Made by a program: the position numbers and the translations under genes
Shown: in pieces, positions 24,628-32,868 of the stretch
Layout of the letters: each line of letters starts with the position of its first letter
Position numbering within the stretch: the stretch's first letter is position 1
Notes under the pieces: generated by a model
Told to the model about the DNA's origin: nothing
Seen by the model: only the letters and a program-made list of their open reading frames with translations
Database searches by the model: none
From: Clostridiaceae bacterium
GTDB taxonomy: Bacteria; Bacillota; Clostridia; Lachnospirales; Lachnospiraceae
NCBI GenBank assembly: GCA_910575795.1
Contig: CAJTGE010000007.1
Location: 124,226 to 188,225, forward strand
Length of the DNA stretch: 64,000 bases
Reading direction: 5' to 3'

Positions 24628-25032
24628 ATGAGGATTTTGCTGGATACGCATATAGCGCTATGGGCCATTGCAGATACGTCAAAGCTGTCGGATGAAGTGA
24701 CAAAACTTCTCGAAAATGAAAGTAATGAAGTATTTTATAGTATGGCCTCTGTATGGGAAGTTGCAATCAAGCATATAATCAAGCCGGAAAATATGCCTGT
24801 ATCAGATGAGGAATTTGTCCGGCTGTGTGAGGATACAGGATTTACCAGGTTATCTATAGAGGCGGGACATGTTTTCCTGTTAAAGACTTTATCACGACCG
24901 AACGATGCGCCAAAACATCATGATCCATTTGACAGGCTTCTGATATCGCAGGCTAAATATGAGAATTTAGTATTACTTACACATGATTCCCAATTTCCAT
25001 ATTATGGAGAAAAATGTGTAATGAGTGTGTAA
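24628..25032 (+). CDS. PIN-domain toxin (VapC-like RNase)
   Basis: 134 residues. The PIN signature starts with ILLDTHIALWAIADT (first acidic residue), then SMASVWEVAIKHIIKP (central Glu), then HHDPFDRLLISQA and LVLLTHDSQFPYYG (further acidic residues that hold Mg2+). This is the PIN subgroup often called type II toxin-antitoxin VapC. It would cleave structured RNA, with tRNA or rRNA targets typical of the family. It is translated with the antitoxin just upstream. Confidence 0.9.
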   Translation: MRILLDTHIALWAIADTSKLSDEVTKLLENESNEVFYSMASVWEVAIKHIIKPENMPVSDEEFVRLCEDTGFTRLSIEAGHVFLLKTLSRPNDAPKHHDPFDRLLISQAKYENLVLLTHDSQFPYYGEKCVMSV

Positions 25033-25301
25033 CTATAGTAAGGAACCCGTAGGAAACTGCCGGCGCTTAACGAGATCTTTTCGAGCGGAAGCGGGGTTGC
25101 TTATGGATATAGAACCTGACGCTGGCGGCCCCCTCACTTTCCTTTGCGCCCCGTTCCTTCTAAATGCGTCCGCAAGAAAAAATCCCCTTTTTCCCGAAAA
25201 TGTGCTATAATTACCCCATGGAAGCAAATCAGCCAGTATCAATTGTCAGCCCCCGGCAAGGCAAAGGACTGCCGCTGCGGGCTGCAGGAGGGGGAAAGCG
25301 A

Positions 25302-27272
25302 ATGAAAAGCATCAAAGCAAAAATACTGGTATCCATGATTCTGACGGTAGTGATTTCACTGGCGCTGGTGGGAGGCGTTTCGTGTTTTTTAAGCTACAAC
25401 GGCACGAAGTCCACTCTGGAGGACAGTATGAAGCAGACGGCGCTGGTCGCCGCGGATCGTGTTTCCTATGAGCTTCAGGCTTACAGGAATATCGCAGGGG
25501 AGACGGGCAGCATCGCGCGTCTGTCGAGCCGGGATTTATCGCTTGAGGGTAAGCAGGATCTGCTGCAGCAGAAGGTGGATACCTACGGGTTTCAGAGGTA
25601 CAATCTGCTGGACACGAGCGGGGTAAGCCTGATAGACGGAGAGTATTACGGCGATCGCGCTTATTTTAAGGCGTCCGTGAAAGGGGAGACATATGTATCC
25701 GAGCCGCTGATCTCGTCAGTGACCGGGAAGGTGACGATTATTGTGTCCGCCCCGGTCTGGAAGGACGGAAATGTGGGCGGGACGATCGCGGGAGTCGTTT
25801 ATTTTGTGCCGAAGGAGACATTCCTCAACGATATCATCAGCACGCTGCAGATCAGCAAGGGCGGTTCTGCCTATATGGTGGACGCAACGGGAACGACGAT
25901 CGCGCATGAGAACCTGGAGAATGTCCGGAATAAGGAGAATACGATCGAGGAGGCCAGGACGGATGCGTCCCTGGCCGGGCTGGCGGCGATCGAGTCGAAA
26001 ATGATTTCCGGCGCGTCGGGATTCGGGCAGTATACATACGGCGGCGTGACAAAGTTTGTCGCCTATGCGCCGATTTCACACACGAATGGCTGGAGTATTG
26101 CCATTAATGCGCCGATTTCGGATTTTACCGGTACGGCGGTTCTGGGAATCATTATCACAGTTGCGCTGCTTCTTGTGTCCTCGGTTGCCGCCTCCGGGAT
26201 TGCGGCGCGTCTGGCGATCGGGATTGGGGCGCCGGTCAAGGCGTGCGCGGATCGGCTGCGCCTGCTGTCCGAGGGCGATCTGGAGACGCCGGTTCCCTCA
26301 TTTTCGAGAAAGGATGAGGTGGGCGATCTGGTTGCGTCCACTAATGTGATTGTGAATGCGCTCAGCACGATTTTAAAGGATATCGATTACGTCCTGGACA
26401 ACATGGGAGACGGGAATTTTGTAGTGGATTCACAGGCGGGCGAACTGTATGTCGGGGATTTTAACCCTCTTCTCGTTTCGATCCGCCGGATTAAGGATCG
26501 TTTAAGCAACGCGCTGCGGCAGATCCATATGAGCGCGGAACAGATTTCGGCCGGGGCCTCGCAGGTGTCGGACGGCGCGCAGGCCCTTGCGCAGGGCGCG
26601 ACAGAGCAGGCCAGCTCAGTGCAGGAGCTGACTGCGAATGTGATTGAGATTGCGGATGACTCCAAACAGACGGCCTCCATTACGCAGGAGTCGAGAGCTC
26701 ACGCGGAGCTGGCCGGACAGCAGGTGGAGCGCAGCAATGGGCAGATGGAGCAGATGGACCTTGCGATGCAGGAGATCACGCAGTCATCCCGGCAGATTGG
26801 GCAGATTATTGCCACCATTGAGGACATTGCGTTCCAGACCAATATTCTGGCGCTGAACGCTGCGGTGGAGGCGGCCAGGGCCGGCAGCGCAGGTAAAGGT
26901 TTTGCGGTGGTGGCTGACGAGGTGCGCAATCTGGCCGCGAAATCGGACGGCGCGGCGAAGGCGACCAAGGAGCTGATTGAGGGCTCGATAAAGGCGGTTG
27001 AAAACGGCAGCCGGCTTGTGTCTGAGGTCACGGATTCACTCCATAAGACGACAGAGCTGGCTGTATTGGCAGTGGGCGATATGGAAAAGGTGGCTGAGGC
27101 GGTAGATCGTCAGACCAGCGCGATCTCAGAGGTGACGAAGGGCCTGGATCAGATTTCGAGCGTGGTGCAGACAAACTCCGCCACCAGCGAGCAGTCTGCC
27201 GCTGCCAGCGAGGAGCTGGCCTCCCAGGCGCATATGCTGAAAGACCTGGTCGGGCAGTTCAAGCTCCCTTAA
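25302..27272 (+). CDS. Methyl-accepting chemotaxis protein with dCache sensor
   Basis: 656 residues. The first transmembrane helix is at about 8-30 ([19 protein letters not shown]). An extracellular dCache_1 domain follows ([60 protein letters not shown]). The second helix lies near residue 285, then HAMP and a long signalling coiled coil with the hairpin tip [20 protein letters not shown] and [11 protein letters not shown]. The ATG at 25302 has GGAGGGGG upstream, so the upstream in-frame Met is less likely. dCache domains commonly bind amino acids or organic acids. Chemotaxis partner genes are not in the window. Confidence 0.95.
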   Translation: MKSIKAKILVSMILTVVISLALVGGVSCFLSYNGTKSTLEDSMKQTALVAADRVSYELQAYRNIAGETGSIARLSSRDLSLEGKQDLLQQKVDTYGFQRYNLLDTSGVSLIDGEYYGDRAYFKASVKGETYVSEPLISSVTGKVTIIVSAPVWKDGNVGGTIAGVVYFVPKETFLNDIISTLQISKGGSAYMVDATGTTIAHENLENVRNKENTIEEARTDASLAGLAAIESKMISGASGFGQYTYGGVTKFVAYAPISHTNGWSIAINAPISDFTGTAVLGIIITVALLLVSSVAASGIAARLAIGIGAPVKACADRLRLLSEGDLETPVPSFSRKDEVGDLVASTNVIVNALSTILKDIDYVLDNMGDGNFVVDSQAGELYVGDFNPLLVSIRRIKDRLSNALRQIHMSAEQISAGASQVSDGAQALAQGATEQASSVQELTANVIEIADDSKQTASITQESRAHAELAGQQVERSNGQMEQMDLAMQEITQSSRQIGQIIATIEDIAFQTNILALNAAVEAARAGSAGKGFAVVADEVRNLAAKSDGAAKATKELIEGSIKAVENGSRLVSEVTDSLHKTTELAVLAVGDMEKVAEAVDRQTSAISEVTKGLDQISSVVQTNSATSEQSAAASEELASQAHMLKDLVGQFKLP

Positions 27273-27279
27273 TGATGAA

Positions 27280-27323
27280 AACAGGCGCAGGCGTGTTTTA
27301 TATTAACCGTCTGCGTCTGTTTT
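27280..27323 (+). terminator. Terminator after the chemoreceptor gene
   Basis: AACAGGCGCAGGCG and CGTCTGCGTCTGTT pair with two G-U pairs and end in four T. Confidence 0.75.
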
Positions 27324-27412
27324 GGCTGTTGCTGACACCGCGCTTGTTTGCAGCAGTTCAGATACCTTCAAATGCTTGCAACAGTTCAGATATTCTGAAT
27401 AATTACGAATCC

Positions 27413-28024
27413 TTACGCTTTTTTCATTTCTTTGTCAAATTCCGGATTAAAATAGTAGAAATTTTTGGAGTCCAGGTCTGTCTTTAAGCGCTCCAGGGCT
27501 TCTCCGAAGCGCTGGAAGTGTACGAGCTCCCTGGCGCGCAGGAAGGTGAGCGGGGCGCGCACGTCGGGATCGGTGATGATGCGCAGGAGGTTTTCATAGG
27601 TGACGCGGGCCTTTTGCTCTGCGGCCAGATCCTCCGTGAGATCCGCGATGGCGTCCCCCTTGCTCTGGAATTCGCAGGCGTTAAAGGGGATGCCTGCCGC
27701 CGCGGCGGGCCAGAGGGCGCTTGTGTGATCCACGTAGTAGGCGTCAAAGCCGGCGGCGCGGGCATCCTCTGTGGTCATGTTTTTGGTTAGCTGGTAAATC
27801 ATGGCGCAGACGATCTCCATATGGGCCAGCTCCTCAGTCCCGATGTCGGTCAGCAGGCCGCTGATTTTTTTGCAGGGCATGGAGTAGCGCTGGGAGAGGT
27901 AGCGCATGGAGGCTGAGAGCTCTCCGTCGGGCCCTCCGAACTGGCTGATGATGAGCGAAGCCGTTTTCGGGCAGCACGTTTTGATCTGCACCGGAAACTG
28001 CAGGCGTTTTTCATAGTTCCACAT
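27413..28024 (-). CDS. cotJC: CotJC, intact paralogue (Mn-catalase-like coat protein)
   Basis: 203 residues starting MWNYEKRLQFPVQIK. Mn-catalase-fold ligands are intact: LTDIGTEELAHMEIV in the first half, AEQKARVTYENLL and ARELVHFQRFGEA in the second. Coat CotJC proteins break down hydrogen peroxide in family members tested. The ATG at 28024 follows AAGGAGG and overlaps the cotJB stop by one base. This copy covers exactly the region where the 2.0-kb copy is broken, showing that LTDIGTEE is normally followed by LAHMEIV. The two copies have diverged considerably, so this is an old duplication or separate acquisition rather than a recent copy. Confidence 0.95.
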   Translation of the reverse strand: MWNYEKRLQFPVQIKTCCPKTASLIISQFGGPDGELSASMRYLSQRYSMPCKKISGLLTDIGTEELAHMEIVCAMIYQLTKNMTTEDARAAGFDAYYVDHTSALWPAAAAGIPFNACEFQSKGDAIADLTEDLAAEQKARVTYENLLRIITDPDVRAPLTFLRARELVHFQRFGEALERLKTDLDSKNFYYFNPEFDKEMKKA

Positions 28025-28290
28025 TACAGAGTTCCTCCTTCCCACGGGGCCGGCCCGTCCGTCCAGGCAAAGCGGTCTGTCAGGCCGCCGTTTTGCTGGA
28101 TGCAGTCAATGGTCAGAGGGCCGAAGGCCGCTGCGTACTCTTTTAAAAGCGCGGCGCGCCTGGGGGCCATGGCGTTAAAGTAGGAGATTGCCTCCGGGCA
28201 GTCCGGATGGGTGTCCAGGTACAGCGTGAGATCATTGAGCGTAAAGCTGATCTCGTCGATTTCTTTTAACAGTGATGTGCGATCCTTCAT
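28024..28290 (-). CDS. cotJB: CotJB, second copy
   Basis: 88 residues with the CotJB pattern SFTLNDLTLYLDTHPDCPEA and the end WTDGPAPWEGGTL. The start at 28290 follows AGGAGG by eight bases and overlaps the cotJA stop (ATGA). It is translationally coupled on both sides, so the three proteins are expected in fixed proportion. Confidence 0.92.
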   Translation of the reverse strand: MKDRTSLLKEIDEISFTLNDLTLYLDTHPDCPEAISYFNAMAPRRAALLKEYAAAFGPLTIDCIQQNGGLTDRFAWTDGPAPWEGGTL

Positions 28291-28469
28291 GTCTCGTCGC
28301 CTCCTATGTGAAATGGAAAACAGAGATTTTCAAAGATGGTTCCCCTTTTTAAGCTTATAGCGGGCTCAGCCGGCGTTACATATGGCTGGATTGGGACGGA
28401 CGCCATTGCCAGGGTCTGGGCGCAGCCGCAGGCCGAGGGCGGTTCGGTTTCTTTTCTTACAGGGCTCAT
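28287..28469 (-). CDS. cotJA: CotJA, second copy (short form)
   Basis: 60 residues, AMASVPIQPYVTPAEPAISL followed by the hallmark KRGTIFENLCFPFHIGG. This is the usual compact form, without the repeat extension found in the copy at 1.1 kb. The start at 28469 has AAAGGAGG eight bases upstream. The intergenic DNA upstream holds a perfect palindrome and a second imperfect one (listed separately); I could not identify a convincing mother-cell sigma promoter. Confidence 0.88.
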   Translation of the reverse strand: MSPVRKETEPPSACGCAQTLAMASVPIQPYVTPAEPAISLKRGTIFENLCFPFHIGGDET

Positions 28470-28493
28470 GGTCTGCCTCCTTTCTGTTTTTTA

Positions 28494-28562
28494 AGCGGAA
28501 CGCGCGTTCCGCCCGTCGTTTTTTGCGGTATTTGTAACAGCCCGGATAACCGGAACTGTTAC
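28494..28562. repeat. Two palindromes upstream of the second cotJ operon
   Basis: GCGGAACGCGCGTTCCGC (28494-28511) is a perfect 18-bp palindrome. GTAACAG (28534-28540) and CTGTTAC (28556-28562) bound a second one with inner CCGG-ATAA-CCGG. They could be operator sites or dispersed repeats. Apart from these and promoter-like AT-rich DNA near 28600-28730, I see nothing in 28470-28841. Confidence 0.6.
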
Positions 28563-28841
28563 GGCATTTTAACTTCTCTCATAGTATTTGATAAAAGCAG
28601 GCATACTACGCTGTATAATAAATGGTTTAGCTGAAAAGAACAGGTTTCTTTAAGTGCAAAGAACGCGTTTATTTATCTGAAAAGGGCTTGCATTTTCGGA
28701 AAAGGCATTATACAATTACACTAGGCAAAATTTGGACTTACTGGAGATATATGTCGCAGTTCCGCCGTCAGGCCCGGCCGCGGCAGCTATATTTTTACAG
28801 TAGTGGCAGTTGTCGAATAATTTCAGATGGAGGACAGCAAA

Positions 28842-30290
28842 ATGAGTAATTCAGCACAGACATCATCCTGCAAGAGAATACAAGCTCTGCTTGATGAGAA
28901 CAGTTTTGTTGAAGTGGGTTCTTACATTACGGCGAGAAGCACCAGCTTTAACATGACGGCACAGGAGACTGCGGCTGATGGTGTTGTGACCGGCTACGGC
29001 ACCATTGAAGGCAGCCTTGTGTATGTGTACAGCCAGGATGCCTCGGTTATGGGCGGTTCCATGGGCGAGATGCATGCAAAGAAGATTTCCAACATTTACA
29101 AAATGGCCATGAAGATGGGCGCGCCGGTGATAGGCCTTCTCGACTGTTCCGGGCTTCGTCTGCAGGAGGCGACGGACGCTCTGGACGCGTTTGGCCAGAT
29201 GTATCTGAATCAGACGCTGGCATCTGGTGTGATCCCGCAGATCTGCGGAATTTTCGGCGGCTGCGGCGGCGGTATGGCCGTTTCCTCGGCGATTGCGGAT
29301 TTCGTATTCATGGAAAAGGATGCGAAGCTGTTTGTAAACGCGCCGAATGCGCTGGCCGGCAATGATGAGGCCAAGTGCGATACGTCCGCCGCGGCGTTCC
29401 AGAGCGGGGAAGCCGGGCTTGTGGACGCGGCGGGAACAGAGGAAGAGGTCCTGGAGCAGATCCGGGCGCTGGTTTCCATTCTCCCGGCCAACAATGAGGA
29501 TGATATGTCATACGGCGAGTGCCAGGATGATTTAAACCGCGTTTGCGGGGGACTCGAAGGCTTTGCCGGTGATACGGCCGGAGCGCTGGCGGAGATTTCA
29601 GATGATTCCTTCTTCATGGAGTTTAAGAAGGAGTACGATCCGTCCATGGTGACTGGATTTATCCGTTTAAACGGAACGACCGTGGGCTGCGTCGCCAACC
29701 GCTCGCAGGTTCCGGGCGAAGACGGGGAGGCGAAGGAGCTTGAGGCTGTCATAAGCGCAAGGGGCTGCGAGAAGGCGGCGGATTTCGTGAGCTTTTGCGA
29801 CGCGTTTGGCATCCCGGTTCTGACGCTTGTGAATGTCAAGGGCTATAAGAAGTCTGCCTGCACGGAGAAGAAGATTGCAAAGGCCGCCGGCCGTCTTACG
29901 TATGCATTTGCGAATGCGGGCGTGCCGAAGGTGACGGTGGTGATCGGCGAGGCATTCGGCAGCGCGTATGTGACCATGAACAGCAAATCCATCGGCGCGG
30001 ATATTGTATATGCGTGGCCGCAGGCGAAGATCGGCATGATGGACGCCCAGAGCGCGGTAAAGATCATGTACGCGGACGAGATTGGCGCTTCGGAGAATGC
30101 AGGCGCGCTGATTGCGGAAAAGGCGGCGGAATATGAGAAGCTCCAGTCGTCGGCCGAGGCGGCTGCAAAGAGGGGTTATGTGGATGATATTATTGAGGCG
30201 GCGGAGACGAGAAAGCGCGTGATCGCGGCGTTTGAGATGCTGTTCACAAAGAGAGAGGGACGTCCGTCTAAAAAGCATGGTACGGTCTAA
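28842..30290 (+). CDS. Biotin-dependent carboxyltransferase, MmdA/12S type
   Basis: 482 residues, first gene of the decarboxylase operon. The two crotonase-like halves are recognisable: SQDASVMGGSMGEMHAKKI with GLLDCSGLRLQEATDA and GGCGGGMAVSSAIADFV in the first, VTGFIRLNGTTVGCVANRS, LVNVKGYKKS and GEAFGSAYVTMNSKSIGADI in the second. This is the methylmalonyl-CoA decarboxylase alpha / transcarboxylase 12S family, which moves carboxyl groups between an acyl-CoA and biotin. It is slightly short for the family (usually ~510). The ATG at 28842 has GGAGG eight bases upstream. The acyl-CoA substrate is not certain: methylmalonyl-CoA is the usual one, but malonyl- or glutaconyl-CoA are possible. Confidence 0.85.
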   Translation: MSNSAQTSSCKRIQALLDENSFVEVGSYITARSTSFNMTAQETAADGVVTGYGTIEGSLVYVYSQDASVMGGSMGEMHAKKISNIYKMAMKMGAPVIGLLDCSGLRLQEATDALDAFGQMYLNQTLASGVIPQICGIFGGCGGGMAVSSAIADFVFMEKDAKLFVNAPNALAGNDEAKCDTSAAAFQSGEAGLVDAAGTEEEVLEQIRALVSILPANNEDDMSYGECQDDLNRVCGGLEGFAGDTAGALAEISDDSFFMEFKKEYDPSMVTGFIRLNGTTVGCVANRSQVPGEDGEAKELEAVISARGCEKAADFVSFCDAFGIPVLTLVNVKGYKKSACTEKKIAKAAGRLTYAFANAGVPKVTVVIGEAFGSAYVTMNSKSIGADIVYAWPQAKIGMMDAQSAVKIMYADEIGASENAGALIAEKAAEYEKLQSSAEAAAKRGYVDDIIEAAETRKRVIAAFEMLFTKREGRPSKKHGTV

Positions 30291-30309
30291 TAGATGAGGT
30301 GACGCATAT

Positions 30310-31188
30310 ATGAAACAGAAAATGAAAAAGGCATTGCTTGTATTGTGTATGGCAGTCTGCTTCCTGGCTCTTTCCGGCTGCAGCGCGGGTTCGGGCAATC
30401 CGGAGCCGATCCCGCCGGATGTTTCCAATACGATGATAAGCGGCGCGGAAGAGTATTTAAGGGAGTTTGCAGCTTTTGATGAAACAACGCTGCAGAGTAA
30501 GCTGGAGGATGCACAGTGGCAGAAGAACACGGTGATGGAGACAGCCCTTACCGCTTGGCAGAGCTCCATGACGGAATTAGGCGGGCTTGTATCGATTGAT
30601 ACCGGGAACGCGGTAGTAACGCGTCTGGATAAGCACAGCTATGAAGTGACTATGGAAGCCCAGTTTGAGAAGCGTCCTCTGACTTTTACCCTGACAGCAG
30701 AGGAACAGCTGGTTGGGAATGGCATAGCTTCCACTACTATGCTGGCGCCGACGGATCTGTTATTTGTCCCGTATTTTACGACGGGAGAGAAGCTGGCAAA
30801 GGCCGGCATGAATACCCTGATGGGCATGGGAACCGTGTTCCTGGTCCTGATCTTTATCAGCCTGATCATCGGCAGCTTTAAAAACATCAATAAATGGGAA
30901 GCATCCATGGCCGCAAAGAAGCAGGCGGCAGTTCCTGCTCCCGCGCCTGTACCTGCCCCCGCCCCGGCGGCTGTGGCGGCGATCAAACCGGAGCCGGCCG
31001 ATATGCTTGCGCCGTCTGAGCCGGTCTGGGATATCCCTCTTCCCGGCGAAGAGGAGAATGCAGCAGACGATACGGAGCTGGTAGCAGTTATCACAGCCGC
31101 GATCGCAGCGGCTACAAGAGTTCCCGTAGAGGGGCTTGTCGTTCGTTCTATCAGGCGCCGGCCTGGTTCAAAATGGAAAAATGCTTAA
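30310..31188 (+). CDS. Lipoprotein OadG-like gamma subunit of the decarboxylase
   Basis: 292 residues. A lipoprotein signal peptide ends in LALSGCS (Cys about residue 25). A DUF3887-like extracellular domain follows (ISGAEEYLREFAAFDETTLQ, YEVTMEAQFEKRPLTFTL), then one transmembrane helix (GMGTVFLVLIFISLIIGSF) with the OadG-type continuation, an Ala/Pro-rich linker, and a C-terminal piece ending VVRSIRRRPGSKWKNA. OadG subunits anchor the complex and hold the alpha subunit to the beta pump. This version is much longer than enterobacterial OadG (~80 residues) and adds an exported domain. Position and the helix plus linker support the role. Confidence 0.82.
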   Translation: MKQKMKKALLVLCMAVCFLALSGCSAGSGNPEPIPPDVSNTMISGAEEYLREFAAFDETTLQSKLEDAQWQKNTVMETALTAWQSSMTELGGLVSIDTGNAVVTRLDKHSYEVTMEAQFEKRPLTFTLTAEEQLVGNGIASTTMLAPTDLLFVPYFTTGEKLAKAGMNTLMGMGTVFLVLIFISLIIGSFKNINKWEASMAAKKQAAVPAPAPVPAPAPAAVAAIKPEPADMLAPSEPVWDIPLPGEEENAADDTELVAVITAAIAAATRVPVEGLVVRSIRRRPGSKWKNA

Positions 31189-31209
31189 TAAGTTCAGGAG
31201 GAAAATCAG

Positions 31210-31632
31210 ATGAAAAATTATACAATTACTGTAAATGGCACTGCATATGAAGTAACGGTTGAGGAAGGCTTTACAGGCGCGGCATCCGCAGCCCCGGCCC
31301 CCAGAGCGGCGGCTCCGGCTCCGAAGCCGGCGCCGGCCTCTGCAGCTCCCGCTCCGGCTCCGGCTCCCGCCCCTGCAGCTCCCGCCCCGGCCCCGGCTCC
31401 CGCCGCCCCCGCCGCCGGCTCCGTACCGGTTACGGCTCCCATGCCGGGCAAGATTCTGGGCGTAAAGCTCCAGGCAGGCGCGGCTGTTAAACGCGGCCAG
31501 GTGATCCTGATTCTCGAGGCCATGAAGATGGAGAACGAGATTGTGGCGCCTCAGGACGGAACCATTGCCAGCATTAATGTAGCGGTGGGCGACATGGTAG
31601 AGCCAGGCGCAACGCTCGCGACATTAAACTAA
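31210..31632 (+). CDS. Biotin carrier protein of the decarboxylase
   Basis: 140 residues. A short N-terminal strand (MKNYTITVNGTAYEVTVEEG) is joined by an Ala/Pro linker of about 50 residues to a biotinyl domain (PVTAPMPGKILGVKLQAGAA). The biotin-accepting Lys is in EAMKMEN. The flexible linker lets biotin swing between the carboxyltransferases and the membrane beta subunit. AGGAGG-type ribosome site upstream. Confidence 0.95.
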   Translation: MKNYTITVNGTAYEVTVEEGFTGAASAAPAPRAAAPAPKPAPASAAPAPAPAPAPAAPAPAPAPAAPAAGSVPVTAPMPGKILGVKLQAGAAVKRGQVILILEAMKMENEIVAPQDGTIASINVAVGDMVEPGATLATLN

Positions 31633-31680
31633 TCAAACTGGCTGAATACGGGATAAAGGATTCCGTTTGGAGGGATTAAT

Positions 31681-32832
31681 ATGGAATATATAACGACAAC
31701 CTTAGCCAATCTTCTTCAGCAGACAGCATTTTTAAATCTGACATTCGGCAACCTGGTGATGATATTAGTAGCTCTGATCTTTTTGTATCTTGCGATCCAC
31801 AAAGAATTTGAGCCGCTTCTGCTGGTTCCGATCGCGTTCGGCATGCTGCTTGTGAATATCTATCCGGATATCATGAGGTCGATTGAGGACTCGTCCAACG
31901 GCGTTGGCGGTCTGCTGCACTATTTTTACCTGATGGATGAGTGGAGTATCCTGCCATCCCTGATTTTCATGGGCGTTGGCGCGATGACAGACTTCGGTCC
32001 CCTGATCGCGAACCCCAAGAGCTTCCTGCTCGGCGCGGCGGCTCAGTTCGGTATTTATGGCGCGTACTTCTTTGCGATTTTTATGGGATTTAATGATAAG
32101 GCGGCGGCGGCAATCTCCATTATCGGCGGCGCGGACGGCCCGACCTCCATTTTCCTGGCCGGAAAGCTGGGGCAGACGACCCTGATGGGGCCCATCGCGG
32201 TGGCGGCATACTCCTATATGGCGCTGGTTCCGATTATCCAGCCGCCGATTATGAAGCTGCTCACCACAGAGGAAGAGCGCAAGATTAAGATGGAACAGCT
32301 CCGTCCGGTGTCCAAGCTGGAGAAGATCCTGTTCCCCATTATTGTGACGATTGTGGTCTGCCTGATTCTTCCCACGACGGCTCCGCTTGTGGGTATGCTG
32401 ATGTTAGGCAACCTGTTCCGCGAGTCAGGCGTGGTAAAGCAGCTCACAGAGACGGCTTCCAATGCCCTGATGTACATTGTGGTTATCCTGCTGGGTACGT
32501 CTGTGGGCGCGACCACCAGCGCAGAGGCATTCTTAAACTGGGATACGATTAAGATCGTCATCCTCGGCCTGGTTGCGTTTGGCCTTGGGACAGCGATGGG
32601 CGTGGTCTTTGGAAAGATGATGTGTGTGGCGACCCATGGCAAGGTGAACCCGCTTATCGGCTCTGCCGGCGTGTCGGCGGTTCCCATGGCGGCCCGCGTA
32701 TCCCAGAAGGTGGGCGCGCAGGCGGATCCGACCAACTTCCTGCTGATGCATGCCATGGGCCCGAACGTGGCCGGCGTGATTGGCACGGCTGTGGCGGCCG
32801 GAACCTTCATGGCGATTTTCGGCGTGAAATAA
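31681..32832 (+). CDS. oadB: Sodium-pumping decarboxylase beta subunit
   Basis: 383 residues, a polytopic membrane protein of the OadB/MmdB/GcdB family. Conserved marks include PLLLVPIAFGMLLVNIYP, LIFMGVGAMTDFGPLIANPK, the ion-site segment SIIGGADGPTSIFLAGKL, and SAGVSAVPMAARVSQKVGAQ near the end. It decarboxylates carboxybiotin and couples this to export of 1-2 Na+. It is the partner of the biotin carrier just upstream. Confidence 0.96.
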   Translation: MEYITTTLANLLQQTAFLNLTFGNLVMILVALIFLYLAIHKEFEPLLLVPIAFGMLLVNIYPDIMRSIEDSSNGVGGLLHYFYLMDEWSILPSLIFMGVGAMTDFGPLIANPKSFLLGAAAQFGIYGAYFFAIFMGFNDKAAAAISIIGGADGPTSIFLAGKLGQTTLMGPIAVAAYSYMALVPIIQPPIMKLLTTEEERKIKMEQLRPVSKLEKILFPIIVTIVVCLILPTTAPLVGMLMLGNLFRESGVVKQLTETASNALMYIVVILLGTSVGATTSAEAFLNWDTIKIVILGLVAFGLGTAMGVVFGKMMCVATHGKVNPLIGSAGVSAVPMAARVSQKVGAQADPTNFLLMHAMGPNVAGVIGTAVAAGTFMAIFGVK

Positions 32833-32868
32833 ACGTTTTACTTCAAAATATCAGGAGGTTATGTTAGA

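Noticed and set aside
29667..30569. 300-codon minus-strand frame
   Set aside because: Antisense across the carboxyltransferase and gamma-subunit genes; no recognisable motif and spans an operon gap.
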